NCBI GenBank assembly: GCA_009773055.1
Contig: WOUW01000002.1
Location: 22,518 to 86,517 of the forward strand
DNA from: Paracoccaceae bacterium
GTDB taxonomy: Bacteria > Pseudomonadota > Alphaproteobacteria > Rhodobacterales > Rhodobacteraceae
DNA length: 64,000 bases
Direction of reading: 5' to 3'
In this document: piece after piece, positions 1 to 8,813 of the stretch
Numbering within the stretch: position 1 is the stretch's first letter
Layout: each line of letters opens with the position of its first letter
Position numbers and translations under genes: made by a program
Notes under the pieces: model-generated
The model's database searches: none
Told to the model about the DNA's origin: nothing
What the model saw: only the letters and a program-made list of their open reading frames with translations

Positions 1-2
1 CC

Positions 3-1760
3 AAAGGCTGCCCCCATTTCGCCGGTCGCCTGATCCGTGGCGTGAAGAACGGTCCCTCGCCCGACTGGATGCAAGCCCGTCTCAAGGCCATTGGCCTGCG
101 CCCCATTTCGGCGCTAGTGGACATCACCAACTACTTCACCTTCGGCCTGAACCGCCCCCTGCACGTCTTCGACGCCGCCAAGGTCAAGGGCGACCTTCAG
201 ATCCGCCCCGCGAAGGACGGCGAAACCCTGCTCGCGCTCGACGGCAAGACCTACACCCTGACCCCCGGCCAAATGGTCATCGCCGACGACCACGGCCCGG
301 AATCCCTCGCCGGGATCATGGGCGGCGAGGCTTCGGGCTGCTCCCCCGAAACCACTGACGTCTTTCTTGAGTCGGCCTGGTGGGATCCGATCACCATCGC
401 CGCCACTGGCCGCGCGCTGAAGATCAACTCCGACGCCCGCTACCGGTTCGAACGCGGCGTGGACCCGGCCTTCACCCTTCCGGGCCTCGAACTCGCGACC
501 CAGATGATCCTCGACCTCTGCGGCGGCGAGGCCGGGACCGTGGTGCAGGACGGCGCCCCCGTCGACCCGACCCGTAGTTACCAGTTGAACCCCGCCCGCG
601 TCGTCAGCCTCGTCGGCATGGAGATCCCCGAGGCGACCCAGCGCGCCACGCTCGAGGCTTTGGGCTTCACCTTGAACGGCAACGCCGTCACCCCGCCGAC
701 CTGGCGCCCCGACATCCTCGGCGACGCCGACCTCGTCGAGGAAGTTGCCCGCATCGCCAGCCTGACGAAACTCCAAGGCGCGCCCATGGCCCGGCAGCTT
801 CCCGGCGTCCCACGTCCGATCCTGACGCCGCTGCAGGTCCGCGAGCGCACCGCCCGCCGCACCATCGCGGCCTTGGGCTACAACGAATGCGTGACCTACA
901 GCTTCATCGACGCCAAGGCGGCTACCCTGTTCGGCGGCGGATCGGATGCTGTCCGGGTCGAAAACCCCATCTCCTCCGAGATGACGCATCTCCGCCCCGA
1001 CCTCCTCCCCGGCCTCCTCGCCGCCGCCGCCCGCAACCAGGCGCGCGGCTTCATGGACCTGTCGCTCTTCGAAATCGGCCCCGCCTTCCAGGGGGGCGAG
1101 CCCGGCGACCAGCACCTGCAAGCCGCAGGCCTTCTGGTCGGAGCCGCCGCCCAGCGTGACCCCCATGGCAGCCGCCGCATGGTCGATGTCTTCGACGCCA
1201 AGGCCGATGCCGAGGCTGTCCTCGCCGCCCTTGGCGCGCCCGCCCGGACACAGATCACCCGTAAACTGGCTGACTGGTGGCACCCCGGCCGCTCTGGAGT
1301 GATCGGCCTAGGCCCCAACACCCTTGCCACCTTCGGCGAGGTTCACCCGCGCATCCTGCACGCCATGGATGTCAAAGGCCCCGCCGTGGCCTTCACCATC
1401 CTGATCGCCAATGTCCCTGCGCCCAAGGTCAAGACCCCGACCCGACCCGCGCTCGCCATCAGTGACCTGCAGGCCGTGGACCGCGACTTCGCCTTCGTGG
1501 TGGACGCGAAGGTCGAAGCCCTCACTGCCGTCAACGCCGCGCAAGGTGCCGACAAGGCCCTGATCGAATCCGTCCGCGTCTTCGACCAGTTTACCGGCGA
1601 CAAGGCCGAGGCGCAGATGGGCCCCGGCAAGAAATCCATCGCCCTGACCGTCCGCCTGCAGCCACAGGACAAGACCCTGACCGAAGCCGAGATCGAATCC
1701 GTCAGTGCCAAGATCATCGAGAAGGTCACGAAGGCGACAGGCGGCAGCCTGCGGGGCTGA
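3..1760 (+). CDS. pheT: Phenylalanyl-tRNA synthetase beta subunit, 5' end outside the window
   Basis: Open frame continues upstream of the listed start (KGCPHFAGRLIRGVKNGPSPDWMQARL), B3/4 and FDX-ACB-like regions, ends at 1760. Confidence 0.95.
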   Translation, partial: KGCPHFAGRLIRGVKNGPSPDWMQARLKAIGLRPISALVDITNYFTFGLNRPLHVFDAAKVKGDLQIRPAKDGETLLALDGKTYTLTPGQMVIADDHGPESLAGIMGGEASGCSPETTDVFLESAWWDPITIAATGRALKINSDARYRFERGVDPAFTLPGLELATQMILDLCGGEAGTVVQDGAPVDPTRSYQLNPARVVSLVGMEIPEATQRATLEALGFTLNGNAVTPPTWRPDILGDADLVEEVARIASLTKLQGAPMARQLPGVPRPILTPLQVRERTARRTIAALGYNECVTYSFIDAKAATLFGGGSDAVRVENPISSEMTHLRPDLLPGLLAAAARNQARGFMDLSLFEIGPAFQGGEPGDQHLQAAGLLVGAAAQRDPHGSRRMVDVFDAKADAEAVLAALGAPARTQITRKLADWWHPGRSGVIGLGPNTLATFGEVHPRILHAMDVKGPAVAFTILIANVPAPKVKTPTRPALAISDLQAVDRDFAFVVDAKVEALTAVNAAQGADKALIESVRVFDQFTGDKAEAQMGPGKKSIALTVRLQPQDKTLTEAEIESVSAKIIEKVTKATGGSLRG

Positions 1761-1772
1761 TCCGGCACGCGA

Positions 1773-1805
1773 GCTCTAAAATTCTTCGCCGAAGAATTTT
1801 AGAGC
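1773..1805. terminator. Perfect 15-bp stem/3-nt loop hairpin between convergent genes (bidirectional terminator candidate)
   Basis: GCTCTAAAATTCTTC-GCC-GAAGAATTTTAGAGC. Confidence 0.75.
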
Positions 1806-1818
1806 CCCGCCGCTCCGC

Positions 1819-2499
1819 CTACTTCCTGGCCCGCCACGTCCCCAGCCAGGCCCCGATCCGGCCGAAGAAGCCGCGTGCCTCTTTCTGCACCGCTTCCACC
1901 CGCGCGCCTGCCGCATCAAACGTCTCACCCACATCGGCCAGCGCCGGGTCGACCATCCGCTCGCGGAACTGCAGCCACATCTTGCGGACCATGAAGATCA
2001 CGAAAGCCAGGAACACCAGCAGGATGATGTTGACCCACGGGATAATCGTCACATTCGGGCCGTCCACGGGTGTCACGCTCACCGCATTGGGAAAGATCGA
2101 GAAAATTGGCAACCGCCAGCCGTAATGCGTGATCGACACCCATTGCGGGTTCGTCTTGTCCGATTTCAGGTTCTGCGCCTCGGCCTGCAGGGTGCTGGAA
2201 TCCCACTTGAAATAGGGCGGCCAGAACCATCCAGTATCCTCGTTCCGGTAGACCATCACGCTTTGCCCATCCGGGAACACCGCGTCGATGAAGCGGATGT
2301 CGCGCACCGTAGCCGTCGTCTCCACCCCCGTCCCGGTATCCTCAATTGAATAGAACATCCAGTTTGCGCCAATGGGCGTGTTCTTGTTGTAGGTGTTGAT
2401 GATCTGCACGACGTCATGCTGCGGCAGGGTGTAGTGCAGAAAGAGGCCGACGATCACCAGCGCCAGAATCCGCAGCCCCCACTTGATCTTGGTCCACAT
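1819..2499 (-). CDS. DUF1523-like membrane protein
   Basis: 226 aa, N-terminal TM, HYTLPQHDVVQI..NTYNKN, second TM; last gene of a co-directional run. Confidence 0.75.
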   Translation of the reverse strand: MWTKIKWGLRILALVIVGLFLHYTLPQHDVVQIINTYNKNTPIGANWMFYSIEDTGTGVETTATVRDIRFIDAVFPDGQSVMVYRNEDTGWFWPPYFKWDSSTLQAEAQNLKSDKTNPQWVSITHYGWRLPIFSIFPNAVSVTPVDGPNVTIIPWVNIILLVFLAFVIFMVRKMWLQFRERMVDPALADVGETFDAAGARVEAVQKEARGFFGRIGAWLGTWRARK

Positions 2500-2511
2500 G
2501 GGCGCGTCCTT

Positions 2512-2790
2512 TCAGTACCAGTTTACGAAATAGATCGTCAGCAGGAAGCCGACGGTCGGGATGATATAGATAAGCCATAGCAGGCGCTTTTTCAGCCCCT
2601 TGTCGTAATGGATCATCCCCGCTTCGATGAAGGCCGACCGTTCCTGCATGGTCAGCCCCTCCCGAGCCGGGTCGGTGTCCCATTCCTTCTCCAGCTTCTC
2701 GCGCCGGACCGACCGGGAATAGACCGACGTCAGGAAATAGGCGATCGTCAGACCGACATAGAGAAAGAACGCAAGGCGCAGCCAACCCAT
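2512..2790 (-). CDS. Small two-TM membrane protein, unknown function
   Basis: 92 aa, N- and C-terminal hydrophobic helices; start abuts stop of upstream gene. Confidence 0.7.
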   Translation of the reverse strand: MGWLRLAFFLYVGLTIAYFLTSVYSRSVRREKLEKEWDTDPAREGLTMQERSAFIEAGMIHYDKGLKKRLLWLIYIIPTVGFLLTIYFVNWY

Positions 2791-4158
2791 CTAGCGTCTC
2801 CCTCCCCAAGGGCCCACGACCGGCCCGTGCCCAGCTGTTCGCGCCGGTTTCGGCCCCGCCGCCATTTGCGGCCGCTGCAATTCGTCCATCCCAGGCTCCG
2901 GCCCGAACAGGGCCGTCCGCGCGCCCTCACGGTCCACCTGATACTCCCGCGCCAGAAAATCCGCCACATAGGTCTTCTTGCGATCCGACCAGGTGGCGTA
3001 TTGCCCGTAGAACAGCTCCTTGTGGGTGATGAACATCTGCCGCACGTCCATCGGTGACAGCTCGGACAGAAGCATGTTCACCAGATCTCGGTCCGCCCCC
3101 GCCTTGCCCCGCAGCGTGTAGAAATACGCCGGATGCTCTGACGTGATCTTCGGCCAGGCTCCCCCCGCCTCCACCCAGCGGAGGAGGTCCGCCAGCCCCA
3201 AAAACTCCGCAGGCAGGGCCGACCCAAGCTTGTAGGCAACCTTCCGCAATTCCGTCCGCCGCGCGTCGCCGATCTCGATCCCCAGCCGATCCGCCGCATC
3301 GACCAGGATGAAATCCATCTTCTGCCGCAGGATCGCCGCCGCATCGGTGCCCCGCGCCTGCACGATGGGTTCGGTCAGGTTGTTGCGCTCCAGCCAGTCG
3401 GCGATCTGGTTCCGATGCGTCAGGTCCATCACCTGCGCCACCGGCACCTCTCCCAAAGACTGCCAGTCCAGTGTCGAGATCGCCGCCGGGAACCGTACAT
3501 CGCGAAAGATGTAGACCCCGCCGAAATGGCTGGTCCAGTAATTCGCCTGACTGAACGTCATCGCCGGAAGGCTGATCGGCACCCGCGTCACGTCCCCGGT
3601 CTTCTTCGCCAGCCCGATCATCTCCGCCACCAGCACATCGTCGCGCCAGCCGTCCGGCTCCTGCCGGAACCGCTCGATCAGCTTCGCCAGCTTCCCCGCA
3701 TCCGCCACATGCCCGCCGATCGTATCCGCCTCGACCGTCACCTGCCTTATGTCGAACAGCTTGGCCGGCGTGTCGAAGGCATAGACCGAGTTCTGCAACT
3801 CCCCCGCCACCGCATCCCTTGCGGTCAGGGCAAACAATTGCGCCTCGTTCTTCTCGATGAACTGCGTCAGGATTCCGCGGCTGGTGGAGAACTTGATGTT
3901 CAGCAAAGGCGCATCCTTCTGCGCCGTGGTCAGCAAGATGAACTGCCGGTTCGCCCCGTTGGGGTTGAGGTAGAGGTCATCTTTCAGCTCATCCCCGATC
4001 TCCGGCGAATAGCCCGACAGGTCAATGTGGAAATCGTCGAGCCTGGTCGTCTTGCCGGTGAGATGCTTGAGCGCCCGGTTGTAGCGTTCGACAAGGGCGG
4101 GCGAGGAGACCTCGATCAGGTTCCCGAACATCAGACCGCGTTGGATGAGGCGTTTCAT
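2791..4158 (-). CDS. DUF6638-like hypothetical protein
   Basis: 455-aa ORF in operon context; family assignment from recognition only. Confidence 0.7.
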   Translation of the reverse strand: MKRLIQRGLMFGNLIEVSSPALVERYNRALKHLTGKTTRLDDFHIDLSGYSPEIGDELKDDLYLNPNGANRQFILLTTAQKDAPLLNIKFSTSRGILTQFIEKNEAQLFALTARDAVAGELQNSVYAFDTPAKLFDIRQVTVEADTIGGHVADAGKLAKLIERFRQEPDGWRDDVLVAEMIGLAKKTGDVTRVPISLPAMTFSQANYWTSHFGGVYIFRDVRFPAAISTLDWQSLGEVPVAQVMDLTHRNQIADWLERNNLTEPIVQARGTDAAAILRQKMDFILVDAADRLGIEIGDARRTELRKVAYKLGSALPAEFLGLADLLRWVEAGGAWPKITSEHPAYFYTLRGKAGADRDLVNMLLSELSPMDVRQMFITHKELFYGQYATWSDRKKTYVADFLAREYQVDREGARTALFGPEPGMDELQRPQMAAGPKPARTAGHGPVVGPWGGRR

Positions 4159-4168
4159 TCAGACCTCC

Positions 4169-4801
4169 TTACAGACGAGGCCGACCGGCAGCCATCCATT
4201 CAAGCATCGCCTGCAACAACTCGGGCACAGGCACATTCCGCAAGTCATCTTCGACAAAACCGTCGGCTCTTCGCTTTTCTGCATACCACTCTTGAAAGTC
4301 TTCGTATTCGCTCAGCACCTTACGCTCAGCGATACGCTCAAACCCCGGCATGGCGGCGAGCCAATCTCTGACAGCTTTGACGGCAAGCTCGTACTTCCCC
4401 TCGTGAGGAACAATATCTATTCCCGCAAGGTCCGAGAGCGCAGCTTGGTATCGGTACTTTTGTTCTTCCAGGACCAATATCTTCTTCCTGGAGTAGGGTT
4501 CGCCACCATAGCGGCGACACGCAAAATCCATTCCCAACTCGAACGGCATGTTCATGCGATAATGTTCACCGGCCTCGCGCGCCTGGCATCGACTGAGGTC
4601 ATGGATCGAGTATTCAGATTCCTTAATGAGGTCGGCGATCTTGTCGATCCGCGTTTCACCAGCGTTGTTCCGTTCGGTCGCCACGCGTGGCCGCAATCCA
4701 AAGCGCACGACGCAAAAGAGCATTGCCTTCAGTACGGGTTCAAAGTCCCAATCGAATGGGCAGTTGACGAAAACGTTCCGGGAGAACTCCGGATGTGCCA
4801 A
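4169..4801 (-). CDS. Putative NDT/TIR-like Rossmannoid protein (candidate NAD/nucleotide hydrolase effector)
   Basis: FVNCPFDWDFEPVLKAM, SEYSIHDLSR and NMPFELGMDFA motifs; lower GC than flanks. Confidence 0.6.
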   Translation of the reverse strand: MAHPEFSRNVFVNCPFDWDFEPVLKAMLFCVVRFGLRPRVATERNNAGETRIDKIADLIKESEYSIHDLSRCQAREAGEHYRMNMPFELGMDFACRRYGGEPYSRKKILVLEEQKYRYQAALSDLAGIDIVPHEGKYELAVKAVRDWLAAMPGFERIAERKVLSEYEDFQEWYAEKRRADGFVEDDLRNVPVPELLQAMLEWMAAGRPRL

Positions 4802-4804
4802 TCG

Positions 4805-5029
4805 TCAGCCCTTCGGCGGAAATGGATCGTTTCCGAATGATTCGCGTTCGCGGATCAACCCGTCGCGACCGTGAATGTAGAGTTCGGTCCTTTGATTGCG
4901 TGCGATATCGCGTGCGGCCCTGATCGCCTCGCCCTGCGTGTCATAGGTGCGGGTGACCTTGTCGGAGCCGGACCGACGAACGGCCCACTGCCCGTTACGG
5001 GGCACTACGTGTTGACCTTTACCTGCCAT
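4805..5029 (-). CDS. DUF2188 domain-containing small protein
   Basis: MAGKGQHVVPRNGQWAVRRSGSDKVTRTYDTQGEAIRAARDIARNQRTELYIHGRDGLIRERESFGNDPFPPKG. Confidence 0.8.
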   Translation of the reverse strand: MAGKGQHVVPRNGQWAVRRSGSDKVTRTYDTQGEAIRAARDIARNQRTELYIHGRDGLIRERESFGNDPFPPKG

Positions 5030-5092
5030 GAGTCGCGTTCCTTTTGACCACACACTTAAGGTAGGGAAGTTTGCGTGTCGTTTCCAGACCCA

Positions 5093-5476
5093 TCACCCCT
5101 TCCCCCTCTCATCCACCATCCGCATCCCCAGCCGCCGGTTCATCTCCTGCGCCTTCACCAGCCAGACGAACCCCAGCACCGGCCCCCACAGCAGCGCGAA
5201 CAGCGCAGACCGCCCCAGGAAGAACCCCACCCGCTCGACCGGAGCCGCCAGGATCCCCGCCACCACCCCGTCATTGATCGCCGCATACAGCCCCACCGCC
5301 AGCCCGGCCCCCACCACCACCGCGACCACAGCCGTCTTCACCACCGCCCAAGCCAGCACCCGCTGCGACAGGCCGTCAGCCCCCGCGAACCACCCCGGCA
5401 ACCACGCCACCAGCGCACTCAACCCCGCCAGCGGCAGGATGGAGTTCCACAGGTCGAGGGTCAGGGCGTTGGTCAT
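5093..5476 (-). CDS. Small multi-TM membrane protein, unknown
   Basis: Start taken at MTNALTLDLWNSILP; several hydrophobic segments; operon context. Confidence 0.65.
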   Translation of the reverse strand: MTNALTLDLWNSILPLAGLSALVAWLPGWFAGADGLSQRVLAWAVVKTAVVAVVVGAGLAVGLYAAINDGVVAGILAAPVERVGFFLGRSALFALLWGPVLGFVWLVKAQEMNRRLGMRMVDERGKG

Positions 5477-5481
5477 TGCGG

Positions 5482-5682
5482 CTATTCCTTGCCTTCGTGA
5501 TACTTCACGAAATTGGCAACCGAGCCGTAGTGCTCCTTCACCAGCCGCTGCTGCGCGATCATCATTTTGGAACCGCGCTCCGGCCAACCATGGGCTTCAA
5601 ACATTTGGGTCGTGCCGCCGTACTTCGCCTTGGCAATCCGCGCGATTGCTTTAGCGTCCCATCCCGGCTCGTGTCCCATCAC
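5482..5682 (-). CDS. 66-aa hypothetical protein
   Basis: Start overlaps stop of the AAA ATPase gene (TGATG), good RBS GGGGAAGGGG. Confidence 0.6.
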   Translation of the reverse strand: MMGHEPGWDAKAIARIAKAKYGGTTQMFEAHGWPERGSKMMIAQQRLVKEHYGSVANFVKYHEGKE

Positions 5683-7607
5683 CCCTTCCCCTCCAGATAC
5701 CGCCGCTTCGCCTCTTCCGTCCGGCCAAAGTCGCGCACCATCGCGGCAATCGCCACCTCGTCCGACTTGTCGGCATAGCGGAACTCGGAATCGGCGTAGC
5801 GGTTGATCTCCTGGATCACCATCTCGACCGAGATCGGCGTCATCAGCCCCCGGATCATCGCCAGCTTCTCGTCATAGGGCCTGAAGAGGAAGAGGTCCGG
5901 CTCCTCCATCCACGCGTCCGGCAGTTCAAAGTCCATCGCCCGAACCTTCACCGCATCGGTGATGTTCTTGATCGCCCGCCCCGTGAACCGCTCATCCGCC
6001 TGCTGGATCGCCTTCAGATACGCCCCCATTTTGGCCAGCGTATCCAGCTTGCCGATCTCACCTTGGACCTTGTCCCAGACCTTCAGCAACCCCTCCTCAT
6101 GCGGCTTCGAATACCCCTCGAAGCTGGCGGTAACGGCCTTCTTGATCTCCTGCGCCGCGAACAACTCATGGTCCCCCACCGGGATCGCGTGGTTCTTGCC
6201 CAACAGCAGCGAGAGGATGTCGATGTAATCCTCCCGGCTTTGCGGCCCGTCGACCAGAAACCGCGCCCCGGCCCGCTGCCGCAGGGCGTCGTCCACATTC
6301 TCCGGGTAGTTCGAGAACATTCCAAAAGTGCAGTTCCCCCGCACCACCGTCCCCGCACCTGCGAAGGCCTGCATGAAGACCGCCGTCACCTCCTGCTGAC
6401 CCGCCGACGACTGCCGGTCCCCCCGCTTGCCCGCCACCTGGTCGATGTCGTCGATGGTCCCGAAGCCGATGACCGAGGGGTCCAGCACCGCATCGATGAA
6501 CGCCTTCGCGTTCTGCCCCGACTTGCCCTGATAGCTGTCGATCTGGTCGATGGAGAAGTTCTGATACCGGAACGGATACCCCGCCACCTTGCAGTAATCG
6601 TTGAGCAATCCCGCCATCATCTGGATCAGCGTGGTCTTCCCCGTGCCGGGCTTGCCGTCCCCCATGAAGGTGAAGATGAACCCGCCCAATTCCGCAAACG
6701 GATTCAGCCGCCGCTCGAAATCATAGGCCATCAGCATCTTCGACAGCCTAAGGCTTTGATACTTGGCGATGTGGTTCCCCACCACCTCATGCGGCTTCTT
6801 GAAGGCCATGGCGATCATGCCGCCCTTCGCCGCCTTGGCCGGCTTGAACCCCGCGATGGTCAGCCCGTCGGCCTCCACCTTCCACGAGGCCCCCGTGAAG
6901 ACCGACACCCGAGCGCCATTCTCCGCCCGGATCTGCACCTTCTTCATCAGCGCCTCGGCAAAGGCTGACACCACCGCCACCAGCTTCACATCATCCGTCG
7001 CCAGCGCGCCGATGTCCTGATCCAGCTCCCAGAGCGCGCCCTGCAGGGCCAGCGGAGCATTGTCGGTCAGGACCTCCTCCACCTCCCCCAGCTCCACCGT
7101 CCCCGGCCCTACATGCGGCGCAATCAGGTAGGCCAAGGCATTGGCAAAGGTGAACAAAACCACCAGCGCCTCGCCCTGCAGAAGCTCCCCGAACTCGCCC
7201 CGCTTCGGCTCCGGCACCCGGCCCTCCAGGTTCGCCTTCTTCAACTCGGCCAGCCCCGACTGCGCCGAAAACGTCTCCCCCATCGCCAAAGCAATCGCCA
7301 AGCCACGCCGCAAGGCATTCAGCACCGCTGCCTGCACCGGGGTCACCAGCCCGTCGCCAAGACCTTCCACCCGCTCCGCCAGCCGCACGCCACCCGGCCG
7401 CGCCGTCGACCGCGTTGCCATCCCCGGCACCGTCGACCGGAACGTCGGCCGCGTCCCGATCCCCGGCGACCGCTCCGCTACCTGAGCCTGCACCAAAGCC
7501 TTCGCCAGCCGCGGCGCATGATCGAAGCCCAGAACCATCCCGAGCGCCGCCTCATACTGCGCCCGGATCGTCTCTTCCTTCAGCTCCATCGTGTCGCGCG
7601 TGCTCAT
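5679..7607 (-). CDS. AAA+ ATPase
   Basis: Walker A GKPGTGKTTLIQ, Walker B-like VIGFGTIDDIDQ, FGMFSNYPENVDDALRQRAGARF; start taken at MSTRDTMELKE. Confidence 0.85.
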   Translation of the reverse strand: MSTRDTMELKEETIRAQYEAALGMVLGFDHAPRLAKALVQAQVAERSPGIGTRPTFRSTVPGMATRSTARPGGVRLAERVEGLGDGLVTPVQAAVLNALRRGLAIALAMGETFSAQSGLAELKKANLEGRVPEPKRGEFGELLQGEALVVLFTFANALAYLIAPHVGPGTVELGEVEEVLTDNAPLALQGALWELDQDIGALATDDVKLVAVVSAFAEALMKKVQIRAENGARVSVFTGASWKVEADGLTIAGFKPAKAAKGGMIAMAFKKPHEVVGNHIAKYQSLRLSKMLMAYDFERRLNPFAELGGFIFTFMGDGKPGTGKTTLIQMMAGLLNDYCKVAGYPFRYQNFSIDQIDSYQGKSGQNAKAFIDAVLDPSVIGFGTIDDIDQVAGKRGDRQSSAGQQEVTAVFMQAFAGAGTVVRGNCTFGMFSNYPENVDDALRQRAGARFLVDGPQSREDYIDILSLLLGKNHAIPVGDHELFAAQEIKKAVTASFEGYSKPHEEGLLKVWDKVQGEIGKLDTLAKMGAYLKAIQQADERFTGRAIKNITDAVKVRAMDFELPDAWMEEPDLFLFRPYDEKLAMIRGLMTPISVEMVIQEINRYADSEFRYADKSDEVAIAAMVRDFGRTEEAKRRYLEGKG

Positions 7608-7676
7608 CGGCCAAGCCCTTTCTTCTGTTCGCAAATATCCCGGGGCCCGGGGCAGCGCCCCGGACGCCTGCAAAGC

Positions 7677-8811
7677 TCACAACGTCGGAATCAACCGCCC
7701 TCCGGCCCCCACGACGAACTTCCGCAGCCCCTGCAACCCCTTGGGGTTCTGCTCGACCAGCACCTGGTAGGGCTTCTCAGGCAGGATGATCATCCGGTCC
7801 TGCCGCGTAGCCCCCAGCTCCGCCCCCGCCACCGGGTCCAGCTTGTAGACCTGCCGCAAGACGCTGGAGAACCACCCGTCCTTCACCTCTTCCTCACGGT
7901 CCGAGATCAGATCCTCCACCGTCCAGACCAGCGCCCAGTCCTCGCCCTCCGGGGCCTTCGCGCCTTCCAGCACCTTCGAGATCGGCCCCGACTGCAGCGT
8001 GAAGCTCGCCGAATACATCGGCCCCAGGATGATCCGCCGCAGCCGTTTCGGGTGCAGGTCCGGGAAATCCTTGTCGAACCCCATGGCAATCGTCAAAAGC
8101 TTGAGACCCCCCACCGACTGCGCCATCAGCGCCGCCTGCGCCTCAGGCCAGCGGTAGGCGTCATTCGGCAACGGCTTCTTCCCGGCATCCTCCAGGTCCA
8201 TCAGGTGCACCACCGGCAGGTTGACCTGAGTGTCCCAGACCGCCCAATGCACCAGAAAATGCCGCCGCTCGCTCCCAGAATTGCTGACGTCTTCGATCCA
8301 CTGCGCGTCGGGGTCGTTCCTTGCCCAGAAGATCCCCCCGGCCAGCAGCGCCTCATAGTAATACCGCTGCGACAGCGCGAACTGCAGCGCCGTGGGGATC
8401 GTCAAGTCCCCCACGATCTGCCGCACCATCCGGTCCTTCAGCTCGGCTTCCGAGGGCATCCCGGCCAGATGCTTCTCGGCCTGCTGCGCATCGACCGCCA
8501 TGGTCATCAGTTCCTGCGCCACCGGAAACCCGCTCTCATGCCGGTCGATGGTCAGCCGCGGGGCCGTCTCCCCTCGCCCGGTCATCAGGTACTTGTGCGA
8601 CAGCGCCCGAAACGTCCCCGCAACCGCCGTCAGGTATTTCCCCAACACCCGAGCCTCGGTCCGCGTCAGCCGCCCCTCCGCCTCAACTTCCGCCGCCACC
8701 CGGCCCAGATGTCCGGTGATCCGGACGAACTTGGAAAAGTAGCGGCGCGCGACGAGCGTGTCGTAAAGCTCGGCATGGTCTTGGACGAGCTGGTCCTTGA
8801 CCTCGTTTGTC
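7677..8811 (-). CDS. Hypothetical protein, about 378 aa, operon partner of AAA ATPase
   Basis: GTG start (8811-8813) directly abuts the stop of the upstream coiled-coil gene; long conserved-looking ORF. Confidence 0.7.
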
Positions 8812-8813
8812 AC

